Positions 18,808-27,973 of a stretch of DNA of 64,000 bases are shown here, piece after piece (position 1 is the stretch's first letter; every line of letters begins with the position of its first letter). The stretch is from VXYL01 sp965199945 (GTDB lineage Bacteria > Pseudomonadota > Gammaproteobacteria > Pseudomonadales > Azotimanducaceae). The notes below the pieces were generated by a model that did no database searches, had not been told where the DNA came from, and saw only the letters and a list, made by a program, of their open reading frames with translations. The position numbers and the translations under genes are program-made. The stretch is from contig OZ241354.1 of the NCBI GenBank assembly GCA_965199945.1, forward strand, positions 1,736,001 through 1,800,000. Direction: 5' to 3'.

Positions 18808-19418
18808 CAGACGCCCACCGTCGGCCCGAAGCCCGCCGCCCACAGCGCCACCGTGACGCCCAGCAGAATCACCGCCGCGACCAGCAGGAATCCGGTCAGC
18901 GAAGACGCCATCAACATCCCCTGCTCGGGCGTCGTGCCAAGCGCAACCGGCAGTCCCTTGTAGAGCAGATACATGCTCCACATGAGCGCCGGAATCAGCA
19001 CCAGCAGATTCAGAAAGACATGCGTGTAGAGGTGCGCCACGCCGCCCATCGCCAGCGGCGCGGCAACCACCGCCACCAGCTGGAGATGCCGCCCGAAGTC
19101 CTTGCTCGCGCCATAGGTCGGCGCCATCCAGAAACTCGCCCCGGCGGCACCCACGAAGCCGAGCAGCAAGGCGACGAAATAGCCGAGGCTTATCAGGGCG
19201 AGCGCCGGCGCGGCGACCACGAGCGGTTCCTGCCCGCCGAGGTGCCAGCCGAAGTTGGCGGCGCCGACGAAGGCCGCGGCAGGCGGCAGCAACGCCAGCC
19301 AAAGGACGTGCTGAAAGAACACCCGGTGCGCGTCCGGCGCGTCGCGGGCAACGGCGGCGAAGGCCGCGTTCGGGTGCAGCAGCAAGCCCAAGGGAGATCG
19401 GAAGGCCAGCGCCATCAT
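18807..19418 (-). CDS. YIP1-family membrane protein, first gene of the cco operon
   Basis: This 203-residue protein has five or six membrane segments and the pattern of bacterial YIP1 proteins (SPLGLLLHPNAAFAAVA at the start, then VFLNLLVLIPALMWSMYLLYKGL). No catalytic motif is visible. Its stop overlaps the ccoN start (TGATG), so it is made together with the oxidase. A role in oxidase assembly or membrane organisation is only suggested by position. Confidence 0.75.
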   Translation of the reverse strand: MMALAFRSPLGLLLHPNAAFAAVARDAPDAHRVFFQHVLWLALLPPAAAFVGAANFGWHLGGQEPLVVAAPALALISLGYFVALLLGFVGAAGASFWMAPTYGASKDFGRHLQLVAVVAAPLAMGGVAHLYTHVFLNLLVLIPALMWSMYLLYKGLPVALGTTPEQGMLMASSLTGFLLVAAVILLGVTVALWAAGFGPTVGV

Positions 19419-19505
19419 TAGCCCTCACCGTGCCGCAACGAAGAATAGCACCTCGCCTCCGCCAGCGCGTCCGTCGAGCGACATGTCGCCACGTCTGCGG
19501 GCGTT

Positions 19506-20048
19506 TCAAATGGCAAGCCAAGCGCGGCATTTGGCGGATAGCCGCAGGATGGACTCTTCCGCAGTGAGGGCGGCCATGCTCGCCAGCGGAACCCACTTCA
19601 GGCCGAGGGATTCCTCAGTGCTCTTCGGCGCTCCTGATTCGGCCAGCAGCACGAAGCGCACGTCGTAGTGGAAGTGCCCCGGGTCGCTGCCGTGGGGCGG
19701 AATGGCGTGGATGTCCACGTCGATGGGCTCGGGCGATGCTGGCGCGACTTCGAGCCCCGACTCCTCCGCCGCTTCCCGGCATGCCACGGCCAATGCATCG
19801 GTCTCGCCGTCCGCGTGGCCGCCGAGCTGGAGCCAGCGGCCGAGCTTGGCGTGCAGCGTCATCAGCATTGCCTCTCGGCGCGGGTCGAGCAAGGCGGCGG
19901 ACGCGGTGACGTGGCCGTCGTCCCAGCAGTCGCGCTCGAAACAGCGCGGCTGGCGGCGCACGAAGCACTCGAAGCGGTGCCCGGCGTCTTCGTCCGGCCA
20001 ACGCTCGCGGTAGCGGTACAACATTTCGAGCAATGCGTTGCGATGCAT
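19506..20048 (-). CDS. NUDIX hydrolase
   Basis: The 180-residue protein has a Nudix box of the expected shape (GGHADGETDALAVACREAAEESGLEV, residues about 85-110), in which the REAAEESG core is intact. The family hydrolyses nucleoside diphosphate derivatives; the substrate cannot be told. I chose the ATG at 20048 (HRNALLEMLYRY) because upstream codons overlap the divergent gene and lose protein character. It is divergent from the ABM gene with only about 40 bases between starts. Confidence 0.85.
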   Translation of the reverse strand: MHRNALLEMLYRYRERWPDEDAGHRFECFVRRQPRCFERDCWDDGHVTASAALLDPRREAMLMTLHAKLGRWLQLGGHADGETDALAVACREAAEESGLEVAPASPEPIDVDIHAIPPHGSDPGHFHYDVRFVLLAESGAPKSTEESLGLKWVPLASMAALTAEESILRLSAKCRAWLAI

Positions 20049-20091
20049 GGCGGCGTATGCTCCCCAAACAACCTCCAAGAAGGACACACCG

Positions 20092-20373
20092 ATGATCGCA
20101 CTGCTCGCCCGCCTCAAGGTCGCCGAAGGCAAGGAATCCGATTTCGAGCGCGTCATGCTCGAACTGGCCGCGCAAGTCCGCGCCAACGAACCCGGCAACC
20201 AGCTCTACACGCTGGTGAAGGACGACGAAGGCTACGCCGTGATGGAACTCTACGACGACGACGAGGCGCTGCGCGCCCACGGCGCCAGCGACCACTTCAA
20301 GGCCGCCGGCGCCAAGTTCGCCGGGCTGATGGCCGGCCGGCCGGACATCAAACGCTTCGAGGTTGTGGGCTAG
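20092..20373 (+). CDS. ABM-domain monooxygenase-like protein
   Basis: This 93-residue protein has the antibiotic-biosynthesis-monooxygenase fold pattern: MIALLARLKVAEGKESDFERV, a central NQLYTLVKDDEGYAVMELYDD strand pair, and a SDHFKAAGAKFAGLMAGRPDIKRFEV end. Such small dimeric proteins act as cofactor-free oxygenases or in stress metabolism; the substrate is unknown. The start is supported by AAGAAGGA upstream. Confidence 0.82.
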   Translation: MIALLARLKVAEGKESDFERVMLELAAQVRANEPGNQLYTLVKDDEGYAVMELYDDDEALRAHGASDHFKAAGAKFAGLMAGRPDIKRFEVVG

Positions 20374-21587
20374 GCGTCCGACGAAGCGCCCGCATCGAGC
20401 AGCTGGTAGATGCGGGCGACGGCCTGCGGGTCGGCGCCGGCCCGGGCGACGCCCAGCGAGTCCTTGAACTGCGTCAGATCCACCGTCGCGGCAGCCTCCG
20501 CCGCCGACTTGCCTTCCCCGTGCAGTGCCGCGACATCGGCCCAGAGCGCGCGGTAGTAGTCCTGCACCAGGTCGATGCGGCCACGGTCGGAGAACGCCGG
20601 CCCGTGGCCGGGCAGGATGAGGTCGAAATCCAGGGCCTTGAGGTTCTCCAGCGTGGCCGGCCATTCGTCCACGTGGCCGTCGCCGAGCCATGACGGGCCG
20701 TTGAGCATCATGTCGCCGGTGAACACCAGGCGCTCGTTCGGCAGGTAGACGACGATGTCGCCGCCGGTGTGGGCGCGTCCGCAGAAGATGAGCTGGATTT
20801 CGCGGTCTCCGCGGTAGAGCGTGATGCGCTCGTTCAGCGTCACGTCCGGCGCTCTGGGCGTCGTCTCTTCCACCGTCGCCATGTGCGCCCGCAAGGCAGC
20901 GAGCTGGACTTCGAGGGCTTGCTTCTGCTCCGCGTCCCCGCCTGCGGCGCCGTCTTCGCCATCGGCGGCGTCCTCGCCAGCGGCGGCGTCCTCGCCAGCG
21001 GCGGCGTCTTCGCCCGTGCCTTCCTCTCCGCTTGCGGCTTCGGCAATCCGCCGTTGCAGGCCCTCGATGCCGGCGGATATGCGCCCGACGTGGCCCGCGA
21101 AGGTGGGCTCGGCAAGCGGCGTACCGGCCATCTTCATGCGCGTGAACTCGTGGCCGATGATCTTCGCGCCCTCGAACGCCTGGTTGCCGTGGGCGTGGTC
21201 GTAGTGGAAATGCGTGTTCACCACCACGCTGATCGGCTTGTCCGTGATGCGGCCGATGTCGGCGATGAGCTCGCGGCCCGTTGCCGGCGTGATGTGGGAA
21301 TCGACGACCACGACGTCGGCGTCGTTGACGATCACCATCGAGTTGCTGTTGAAGAAGTTCGGCACCGTGTAGGTGACGAAGTAGACGCCCGGCGCCACTT
21401 CCTCGAAGCGATGGTGGTCGGTCTCGAAGTCGCCGCCGGCGGGCGAGGACGCGGCCTCTGCTGGCGCGGGTTCCGGCGCCGCGTCTTCGCCGCTTGCCGC
21501 GGCCGGCTCGTCCGGGGCGTCCTGGGCCTGCCCGCAACCCACCAGAGCGAGAAGCATGACGAGCGTGGCGAGGTGGATGATTCGCAT
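20370..21587 (-). CDS. Metallo-beta-lactamase fold lipoprotein
   Basis: The 405-residue protein begins with a lipoprotein signal (RIIHLATLVMLLALVGC). The MBL metal motif THFHYDHAHGN lies near residue 140, and further ligand histidines and aspartates follow (CGRAHTGGD, GDMML, LILPGHGP). Between them, near residues 190-225, an acidic Ala/Glu/Asp/Gly repeat (units like GEDAAA) interrupts the domain. The family hydrolyses esters, lactams or related bonds; the substrate is unclear. The start is placed at the lipoprotein methionine; the longer frame upstream is not protein-like. Confidence 0.85.
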   Translation of the reverse strand: MRIIHLATLVMLLALVGCGQAQDAPDEPAAASGEDAAPEPAPAEAASSPAGGDFETDHHRFEEVAPGVYFVTYTVPNFFNSNSMVIVNDADVVVVDSHITPATGRELIADIGRITDKPISVVVNTHFHYDHAHGNQAFEGAKIIGHEFTRMKMAGTPLAEPTFAGHVGRISAGIEGLQRRIAEAASGEEGTGEDAAAGEDAAAGEDAADGEDGAAGGDAEQKQALEVQLAALRAHMATVEETTPRAPDVTLNERITLYRGDREIQLIFCGRAHTGGDIVVYLPNERLVFTGDMMLNGPSWLGDGHVDEWPATLENLKALDFDLILPGHGPAFSDRGRIDLVQDYYRALWADVAALHGEGKSAAEAAATVDLTQFKDSLGVARAGADPQAVARIYQLLDAGASSDA

Positions 21588-21714
21588 GGCATTCGCCTCC
21601 AAGGCGCGCAGCGTTCGGTCGAACCATTGTGACCGAACCGGCTGACGGTGGCGAGCGTTGCGCCCAAGGCGTAGGATTCCGACGACTTGGCCGCTGCCGA
21701 CGCAAAGAGGGAAC

Positions 21715-22215
21715 ATGCCGACCCACACCCAAGCAGGCGCTGCCTTGGCACTGGCTGCGGCCATCGCCGCCGCGCCAATCGCCAACGGGCATCATGCCTT
21801 TTCCGCCGAGTTCGACGCCGACTTGCCGATTCGCGTGCAGGGCAAGATCGTGCAGGTGGATTGGATCAATCCCCACGCCTGGGTGCATGTCGCCCACGAG
21901 CAGGAGGACGGCAACATGCAAGTGTGGCAGCTCGAAGCCGGCACGCCGAACACACTGCTTCGGCGCGGCATGACGCGCACGCTGCTGCAGCCCGGCACCG
22001 AGGTCGTGGTGCGCGGCTACCAGAGCAAGGACCGCAACTGCGAACCGATCTGCTCCGGCAGCGGACGCGACATCACCTTCCCGGACGGCCGCAAGTTCTT
22101 CATGGGCTCCTCCGGCACCGGCGCACCGCGGGACGGCGCAGACCCGCGCGAGCCCGCGCGCAACGAAGAGAGCAGCCTGCCGGCGGAGGGCGCCGCCGAA
22201 CAGTCAGGCGGCTAG
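21715..22215 (+). CDS. DUF6152-like secreted protein
   Basis: The 166-residue protein has a signal peptide (ALALAAAIAAAPIANGHHAF) and then the pattern of DUF6152 proteins (HHAFSAEFDADLPIRVQGKI, later VDWINPHAWVHV). The function of that family is not known to me. AGAGGGAAC lies just ahead of the ATG. Two cysteines (CEPIC) may be paired. The genes that follow on the opposite strand also encode secreted proteins commonly seen near such genes. Confidence 0.72.
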   Translation: MPTHTQAGAALALAAAIAAAPIANGHHAFSAEFDADLPIRVQGKIVQVDWINPHAWVHVAHEQEDGNMQVWQLEAGTPNTLLRRGMTRTLLQPGTEVVVRGYQSKDRNCEPICSGSGRDITFPDGRKFFMGSSGTGAPRDGADPREPARNEESSLPAEGAAEQSGG

Positions 22216-22255
22216 CCGACGGCGGCCTCGAATCCGCTCGGCTTTCCCGCCCGCC

Positions 22256-23404
22256 CTAGTCCTCGCCTTCGGCAGCTTCCGCGCCGCCGTCGGCAGCCGC
22301 TTGCTCGGCGCTGGCCGCTCGCGCCAGCAGGTCTTCCTTCTTCGGCAGGCCACGGTACCAAGTGGGCAGCCAGCCCTTCTTGTCCTCCGCGCCTTCGCGC
22401 TCCTCCCGGCGCGCCCCGGCGAGCATCAAGTGCATCGCCCGGTTGCCCTCGTGGCAGGCGTATTCGTACACCTGATCCTCGGTCGCCCGCATGTCCTGCA
22501 CGGTGGACCAGGGCGCGGCGAAGGATTCGGGATCGTCCACCGTGTACTCGTAGCGCAGCGTGTCCGCGTCGATGCGCGTGAAGCGCTCGGTGAGGGTCAT
22601 GTTCGGCCCCGAGCCGCTGAAGCTGGTGTGCGGCGTGAAGTTCGTCGTCTCCACCACCAGCGAGTCGCCTTCCCAGCGTCCGCGCGAGTCGCCCTTCCAA
22701 AGGCGCACGCTGCTCGGCAGGTGGTCGCCGTCGTCGGTGGGAATCACGCGGTGGTCGTTCACCATCTCGTTCAAGATGGCCACGTAGCCGGGCGCTTGGA
22801 AGACGCGCATGATGTTGTTGTAGGCGCCCGAGCTCATGGGCGGGCCGGAGTTGAAGCCGACCAGGCAGCGCGTTGCCGGTGGGCGGTCGGCCGGCGTGAG
22901 CGGGCGGCGCTCCCACGTCTCCCTGTTCTCCGCCATGCGCATCCGCGCTTCCGGGGTGTGTTCCGGCATCCGCCCATCGGGGGGATCGACGATGAGCGAC
23001 GTGCGCCGGGTGCCGGTGATCGTCGCGCCGATGTCCAGAAAGACGAAGTCGTAGCCGACGTCCACGTCGCCCTGGCTCGGCTCGTCCGCCGCGGATCGTT
23101 CCGACGCGCTCTTGTGCCCTTCGGCGACGCGGTTCTCCCACGCCTCGATTTCCTCGTCGGTGAGGAACTCCTGATCCGCGAACTGCGCTGGCCGTTGCAT
23201 CGGCGTCGCGGTGCGGAAATCCCATGTGCCTTGCAGGTCGGCAACGCCCCAGGAGGTCTTCGGCGACGGCGCTTCGACGCTGGCGAGGGCGTCTCCGTCG
23301 GCTGCCGGCGCGTCTTCGCCAGCCACGGCCGGCACGGCGGCCAACAGCATGGCCGCGGCGATGGGCCCGCCGCGGCGGGCAAGTTGCGTCTTCGATGGCG
23401 TCAT
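22256..23404 (-). CDS. Secreted hypothetical protein
   Basis: The 382-residue protein has a signal peptide (GGPIAAAMLLAAVPAVAG) and a lipocalin-like or beta-rich body with motifs ADLQGTWDFRTATP, DHRVIPTDDGDHLP and RWEGDSLVVETTNFTPHTSF. I know this pattern from uncharacterised exported proteins that often sit beside DUF6152 genes, but no activity is established. The start overlaps the preceding gene's stop (ATGA), and both proteins share the block GDxLVVxTxxF, so they are probably related and co-expressed. Confidence 0.7.
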   Translation of the reverse strand: MTPSKTQLARRGGPIAAAMLLAAVPAVAGEDAPAADGDALASVEAPSPKTSWGVADLQGTWDFRTATPMQRPAQFADQEFLTDEEIEAWENRVAEGHKSASERSAADEPSQGDVDVGYDFVFLDIGATITGTRRTSLIVDPPDGRMPEHTPEARMRMAENRETWERRPLTPADRPPATRCLVGFNSGPPMSSGAYNNIMRVFQAPGYVAILNEMVNDHRVIPTDDGDHLPSSVRLWKGDSRGRWEGDSLVVETTNFTPHTSFSGSGPNMTLTERFTRIDADTLRYEYTVDDPESFAAPWSTVQDMRATEDQVYEYACHEGNRAMHLMLAGARREEREGAEDKKGWLPTWYRGLPKKEDLLARAASAEQAAADGGAEAAEGED

Positions 23405-24261
23405 GGCGAACCTCCTCGTTCGGTCGCGCCTTCTGGATACAGGTGGCCGTAGGTCGCCTCCTCGGCGAACTCGATGCACTTGAACTCAAGGATCTGCGCC
23501 CCGGGCTCGAGGCGCCGGTACAGCGGCATGGCGATCTTCCACGGGCGCGTGAACACGTTCGGATCATCGATCGTGGCCTCGTACCACAACGTGTCCGGCG
23601 CGGTGCGCAAGTAGCGTTCTTCCACAGCCAATGCATCGGAGTGGAAGTTGCCGGAACTGTCGAACCAGGTGTCCGGCACTTGGGCGGAGACGTCCACGAC
23701 CAGCGCGTCCCCGTCGAACCGGCCCAGCGAATAGCCCATCCAGGCCGGCAGTTCAGCCTCGGTTCCGGCGCGGTCCAAGTGGATGACGCGGCTGGAACTG
23801 GTGAACTCGTAGGCGGCCAAGATGGCGTCCTTGCCCTGCACGAACTGGAAGGGGAACGGCATGTAGGTGGCGCGGGGAATGCCGGGCATGAAGCACTTCA
23901 CCGCCGGATCGAGGCGCACCCAGTCGGCGCGGTTTTCGGCACGCTTGGCCAGCGCCCAGTCCTGGTAGGGAATTGCGCCGCCTTCCACCACGCTGCGCCC
24001 AGCCGGAATCGCGCCCAATGCGCCAAGCAGCGGCGCCGGCCCCTGCCGCGCGGCGTGGTCTTCCAAATCCCAATGGGCGCTGCCGAGGGCCTGCCAGATG
24101 CCGTTGTAGTCGGGGTCGCCGTCCGGCGTCTTCGGGACGACGTAGACATCCGGGTCGGCAGCAACGACTTCCTCCGGCGGTTCGGCCGGCGGCGTGCAGG
24201 CAGCCGCGAGCGCCAAAGCGCCGGCCGCCGCTGCCCACGGAACGGTTCGTCTTCGCCTCAT
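23401..24261 (-). CDS. Lipoprotein related to the following secreted protein
   Basis: The 286-residue protein starts with a lipoprotein signal (PWAAAAGALALAAAC, cysteine at about residue 22). It has the same kind of beta-rich body as its neighbour (DYNGIWQALGSAHWD; SLGRFDGDALVVDV; ERYLRTAPDTLWYEATIDDPNVFTRPW). The function is unknown. The ATG at 24261 gives the cleanest signal peptide; the frame is open further upstream but without signal-like sequence. Confidence 0.68.
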   Translation of the reverse strand: MRRRRTVPWAAAAGALALAAACTPPAEPPEEVVAADPDVYVVPKTPDGDPDYNGIWQALGSAHWDLEDHAARQGPAPLLGALGAIPAGRSVVEGGAIPYQDWALAKRAENRADWVRLDPAVKCFMPGIPRATYMPFPFQFVQGKDAILAAYEFTSSSRVIHLDRAGTEAELPAWMGYSLGRFDGDALVVDVSAQVPDTWFDSSGNFHSDALAVEERYLRTAPDTLWYEATIDDPNVFTRPWKIAMPLYRRLEPGAQILEFKCIEFAEEATYGHLYPEGATERGGSP

Positions 24262-24512
24262 CCCGACCTCCAAGCGTCGCCCAGCACCAATGGCCTTCGA
24301 GCGTACTACAACCGCGCCACCGGAACGCCGCCGCGTACCGAAGATGCAAGGCTTGAGATAATCGTGTTGATAAATCGTCGTTTCGGACAGTTTCATCCTA
24401 GTTTCCCGCACAGATTCAGAACATTCGCAAAGAAATCACGGTGTAGTGCGAATAGTGTTCCCCGCCAGTTCATGCGTTGACCCCATCGTTCGCAAAAGAG
24501 AGGAGAACCGCC
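24262..24512. promoter_or_regulatory. Divergent intergenic region, AT-richer than its surroundings
   Basis: About 250 bases separate two divergently transcribed genes. The stretch 24355-24450 is visibly richer in A and T than the rest of the window (for example GAGATAATCGTGTTGATAAA). It most likely holds the promoters of both units. I cannot assign individual boxes with confidence. The right edge contains the ribosome site AGAGGAGAA of the dehydrogenase gene. Confidence 0.4.
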
Positions 24513-25553
24513 ATGCATTGCGAAGATTTCCACCGCGTCGTCGTGCGCAACGATCCCGATTCCGGCTTGCGGGCGGTGATCGCGATTCACGACGTCACCC
24601 TCGGCCCAGCCCTCGGCGGCGTGCGGCGCTGGGTCTATCCGACGCAGCAGGACGCCATCGCCGACTGCCTTGCGCTGGCGCGCGGGATGACGTTCAAGAA
24701 CGCCATGGCCGGCCTCCCCTTCGGCGGCGGCAAGAGCGTGATCATGGCGCCGCTCAAGAACGGCCGGCCAGCGCCCATCACCGATGCCCAGGCCGTGCAG
24801 TTCGGGCGCTGGATCGAGGAACTCGATGGCGAGTACGTGGCGGCGGAAGACGTCGGCATGCGCGTGGCGGACCTGCGGCGCATGGCCAAGGCGACGCGCC
24901 ACGTCACCGGCATCGGGCGGCGCGGCATCGGCGGCAATCCGGGGCCGAAGACGGCCCAGGGCGTGCTTGCCGGAATGGCCGTCGTCGCCGAGCGCCTCGG
25001 TTTCGCCGGCCTGCGCGGTACGCGGGTCGCCGTCCAAGGTCTCGGCAACGTCGGCATGGCGCTGTGCGAAGGCCTGCACCGCGCCGGCGCGCATCTGATC
25101 GTGGCGGACATCGACGCGGCCAAGGTCGCAGCCGCGACACAGCGCTTCGACGCCGCGGCCGTTCCCGTCGCCGACGTATTGGCGGCGGACGCGGACATCG
25201 TCGCGCCCTGCGCTCTCGGCTGCGCCATCACGAGACCTTTGGCGGAGACGATGCGCGCCCGCGCCATCGCCGGTTCCGCCAACAACCAGATCGCCGACGA
25301 CGACGTGCCAGCCGTGCTCAAGTCGCGCGGCATCCTCTACGCGCCGGACTACCTGATCAACGCCGGCGGCGTCATCAGCGCCGGCCTCGAATACCTCGGC
25401 CGCCCCGGCTTCGAGCAGGCCGTGGCGCACATCGGCACCCGCCTGCGCCGCGTCTTCGCCGAGTCGGAGGCGAGCGGGAAACCGGAAGCCGTGGTGGCGG
25501 ACGCCATGGCGCAAGCGGCCCTTGCACGGCCCGGCCTGAAGCAGGTGGCGTAG
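24513..25553 (+). CDS. Glu/Leu/Phe/Val dehydrogenase, leucine dehydrogenase type
   Basis: This 346-residue enzyme oxidatively deaminates branched-chain or related amino acids. The catalytic lysine region GGGKSVIMAP is at about residues 72-81, the second domain starts with a Rossmann fold (VAVQGLGNVGMALCE near residue 175), and SANNQIAD is present. Length fits leucine dehydrogenases (about 350) rather than glutamate dehydrogenases (about 420). AGAGGAG precedes the ATG. It stands alone before priA. Confidence 0.85.
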   Translation: MHCEDFHRVVVRNDPDSGLRAVIAIHDVTLGPALGGVRRWVYPTQQDAIADCLALARGMTFKNAMAGLPFGGGKSVIMAPLKNGRPAPITDAQAVQFGRWIEELDGEYVAAEDVGMRVADLRRMAKATRHVTGIGRRGIGGNPGPKTAQGVLAGMAVVAERLGFAGLRGTRVAVQGLGNVGMALCEGLHRAGAHLIVADIDAAKVAAATQRFDAAAVPVADVLAADADIVAPCALGCAITRPLAETMRARAIAGSANNQIADDDVPAVLKSRGILYAPDYLINAGGVISAGLEYLGRPGFEQAVAHIGTRLRRVFAESEASGKPEAVVADAMAQAALARPGLKQVA

Positions 25554-25669
25554 ACCACCCCCGTTGCGACGGGAAGGAACTTCCAACTCCTCCCGTTGCA
25601 GCGCGTCTCGCGTTTGCGTCCTTGCGCCAAAGAGGACAGACTGCCGGCACGCTCTCTTGACGCTCGCGC

Positions 25670-27877
25670 ATGAAACCGAACACCCCGCCGCAACGTTCGG
25701 GCGCGAGCGCGGCGCCGGCCAGTGCGCCGGCGGCGGCAGGGGCGACCGTGGCGCGGGTCGCCGTGCCGAGGCCGTTGCGCCGCCTCTTCGACTATGCTGC
25801 GCCGACCGGCGGCGCACCGCCGGTCGGCACACGGGTGCGGGTGCCGTTCGGGAGCGCTTCCCTCGTGGCGGTGGTCGCCGCGCACGGCAACGAGTCGGCG
25901 CATGCCTTGAAGCCAGTCGCCGAGGTTCTCGACGCCGCGCCGCTGCTGCCGCCCGACCTTCTGGCGCTGGCGGAGTGGCTTGCCGCCTACTACCACCATC
26001 CCATCGGCGAGACCTTCGCGGCCATGCTTCCGGTGGCGGCGCGGCGCGGCCAGGCGCCGCCGGAACTCGACGAACTGGTCTGGCAGCCGGCGAACGGCGA
26101 CGCGCTCGAAGCCCTGAAGCGGGCGCCCCGGCAGCGCGATGCCTACGCGCGTCTGCGCGAACTCGGGGGCATTGCGGACGCCGACGTGGCAAGCGTCGGC
26201 CTCGAGCGCCGCCATCTCGCCGCCCTGCGCGCCAAGGGGCTGGCGCGGGCGCATGTCGTCGCGCCTTGCTACGGCGTGCGCGAAGACCACGGCGTGTCGG
26301 CAAGCCCGGCGCAGGCGGCCGCCATCGACCGCGTCGTGAAGTCCTTGGGCACGCCGACCACGCACTTGCTCGACGGCGTCACCGGCAGCGGCAAGACGGA
26401 GGTCTATCTGCGCGTCATCGCCGAAGTCTTGAAGCGCGGCGAACAGGCGCTGGTGCTGGTGCCGGAAATCGCCTTGACGCCGCAGACCACGGCGCGCTTT
26501 CGGGAGCGCTTCGGCGCCGCCGCCACGCTGCACTCCGCGCTGTCGGACGCGCAGCGGTTCGACATCTGTTTGAAATGCGCGCGCGGCGTCCATCGCGTTT
26601 TGATCGGCACGCGCTCGGCGGTTTTCACGCCGTTCGCGGACTTGGGCGTGGTGATCGTCGACGAAGAGCACGACGCATCCTTCAAGCAGCAGGACGGCCT
26701 GCGCTACTCGGCGCGCGACGTGGCCGTCAAGCGCGCCCGGCTGCTTTCCATTCCGGTCGTGCTCGGCAGCGCCACCCCGTCCTTGGAGTCGCTGGAGAAC
26801 GCCAAACGCAAGCGCTATCGCTACGCCGCGCTCCCGGAACGCGCCGGCGCCGCGGCGATGCCGGCCTACCGCGTGGTGGATGCCCGCCGCGAACGCCTCG
26901 ACCGCGGCTTCGGCGATTCGCTGCGCAACGCCATCGCCAGCCATCTGGCCGCCGGCAGCCAAGCGCTCGTGCTGGTCAACCGGCGCGGCTACGCGCCAGT
27001 GCTGCTGTGTACGAAGTGCGCCTGGCGAGCGCAATGCGGCCATTGCGACGCGAAGCTCGTCTACCACCGCGTGGGCCGCCAGTTGCGCTGCCACCATTGC
27101 GGCCGGCGGCGCAGCGTTCCAGCCGAATGCCCGAACTGCGGCAGCGATGGACTCCGCGCGGTCGGCACGGGCACGCAGCGCGCCGAGGAGGCGTTGGCCG
27201 AACACCATCCGAACGTGCCCCTGCACCGCATCGACCGCGACACCGTGCGCAGCGCCCGCAGCCTGGACGCTGGCCTGGCGGCGATACGCGCCGGCGGGCC
27301 GGCGATTCTGGTCGGCACGCAAATGCTCGCCAAGGGACACCACTTTCCGAACGTGACGCTGGTGGCGGTGCTCGGCGCCGACGCCGGCTTCCTCTCCGCC
27401 GACTACCGCGCCCCGGAACGCACCGCGCAGTTGATCGTGCAGGTGGCCGGCCGCGCCGGCCGTGCCGAACGGCCGGGCGAAGTCTGGATACAGACCTTCG
27501 ATCCCGACAATCCAAACCTGCTGGCGCTCATCCACGCCGGCTACCACGGCTTCGCCGGCAACGAACGCGAGCTGCGCGCCGCCGCCCGCATGCCGCCCTT
27601 CGCAGCACTGGCACTCGTGCGCGCCGAGAGCACCATCGCCTCCGCCGCCGAAGCGCTGCTCGACGACGCCGCCCCCCTGCTCGCAACCCCAGGCGTGGAA
27701 GTCCTCGGTCCGGCCCCCGCGCCCATCGCCCGCCGCGCCGACCACCACCGCAGCCAGCTCCTCGTCCTCGCCCCCCGCCGCCGCGACCTGCACCGCGCCC
27801 TGACCGCCTTGGAACAAGCCGACCTAAAAGCCCGAGGCGTACGCTGGGCCATCGACGTCGACCCGGACATGTGGTGA
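25670..27877 (+). CDS. priA: Primosomal replication restart helicase PriA
   Basis: This 735-residue protein restarts stalled replication forks. The DNA-binding N-terminal region (VPRPLRRLFDYAAP) leads to helicase Walker A GVTGSGKTEVYL near residue 236 and DEEHDASFKQ (motif II). Eight cysteines form two zinc sites (about residues 446-487: CTKC, CGHC, CHHC, CPNC), followed by the VGTQMLAKGHHFPNVTLV and QVAGRAGR motifs. Length and order are normal. The 116 bases upstream hold no gene. Confidence 0.95.
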   Translation: MKPNTPPQRSGASAAPASAPAAAGATVARVAVPRPLRRLFDYAAPTGGAPPVGTRVRVPFGSASLVAVVAAHGNESAHALKPVAEVLDAAPLLPPDLLALAEWLAAYYHHPIGETFAAMLPVAARRGQAPPELDELVWQPANGDALEALKRAPRQRDAYARLRELGGIADADVASVGLERRHLAALRAKGLARAHVVAPCYGVREDHGVSASPAQAAAIDRVVKSLGTPTTHLLDGVTGSGKTEVYLRVIAEVLKRGEQALVLVPEIALTPQTTARFRERFGAAATLHSALSDAQRFDICLKCARGVHRVLIGTRSAVFTPFADLGVVIVDEEHDASFKQQDGLRYSARDVAVKRARLLSIPVVLGSATPSLESLENAKRKRYRYAALPERAGAAAMPAYRVVDARRERLDRGFGDSLRNAIASHLAAGSQALVLVNRRGYAPVLLCTKCAWRAQCGHCDAKLVYHRVGRQLRCHHCGRRRSVPAECPNCGSDGLRAVGTGTQRAEEALAEHHPNVPLHRIDRDTVRSARSLDAGLAAIRAGGPAILVGTQMLAKGHHFPNVTLVAVLGADAGFLSADYRAPERTAQLIVQVAGRAGRAERPGEVWIQTFDPDNPNLLALIHAGYHGFAGNERELRAAARMPPFAALALVRAESTIASAAEALLDDAAPLLATPGVEVLGPAPAPIARRADHHRSQLLVLAPRRRDLHRALTALEQADLKARGVRWAIDVDPDMW

Positions 27878-27973
27878 CGACCACGGCGGGCGTAGTGCGC
27901 CTTTGCCGCGCCGCCAACGAACCGGGTCAACCGGGGGTAGACTGCGCGGGCCGAGTTGCCGTTGATGGTCTGA

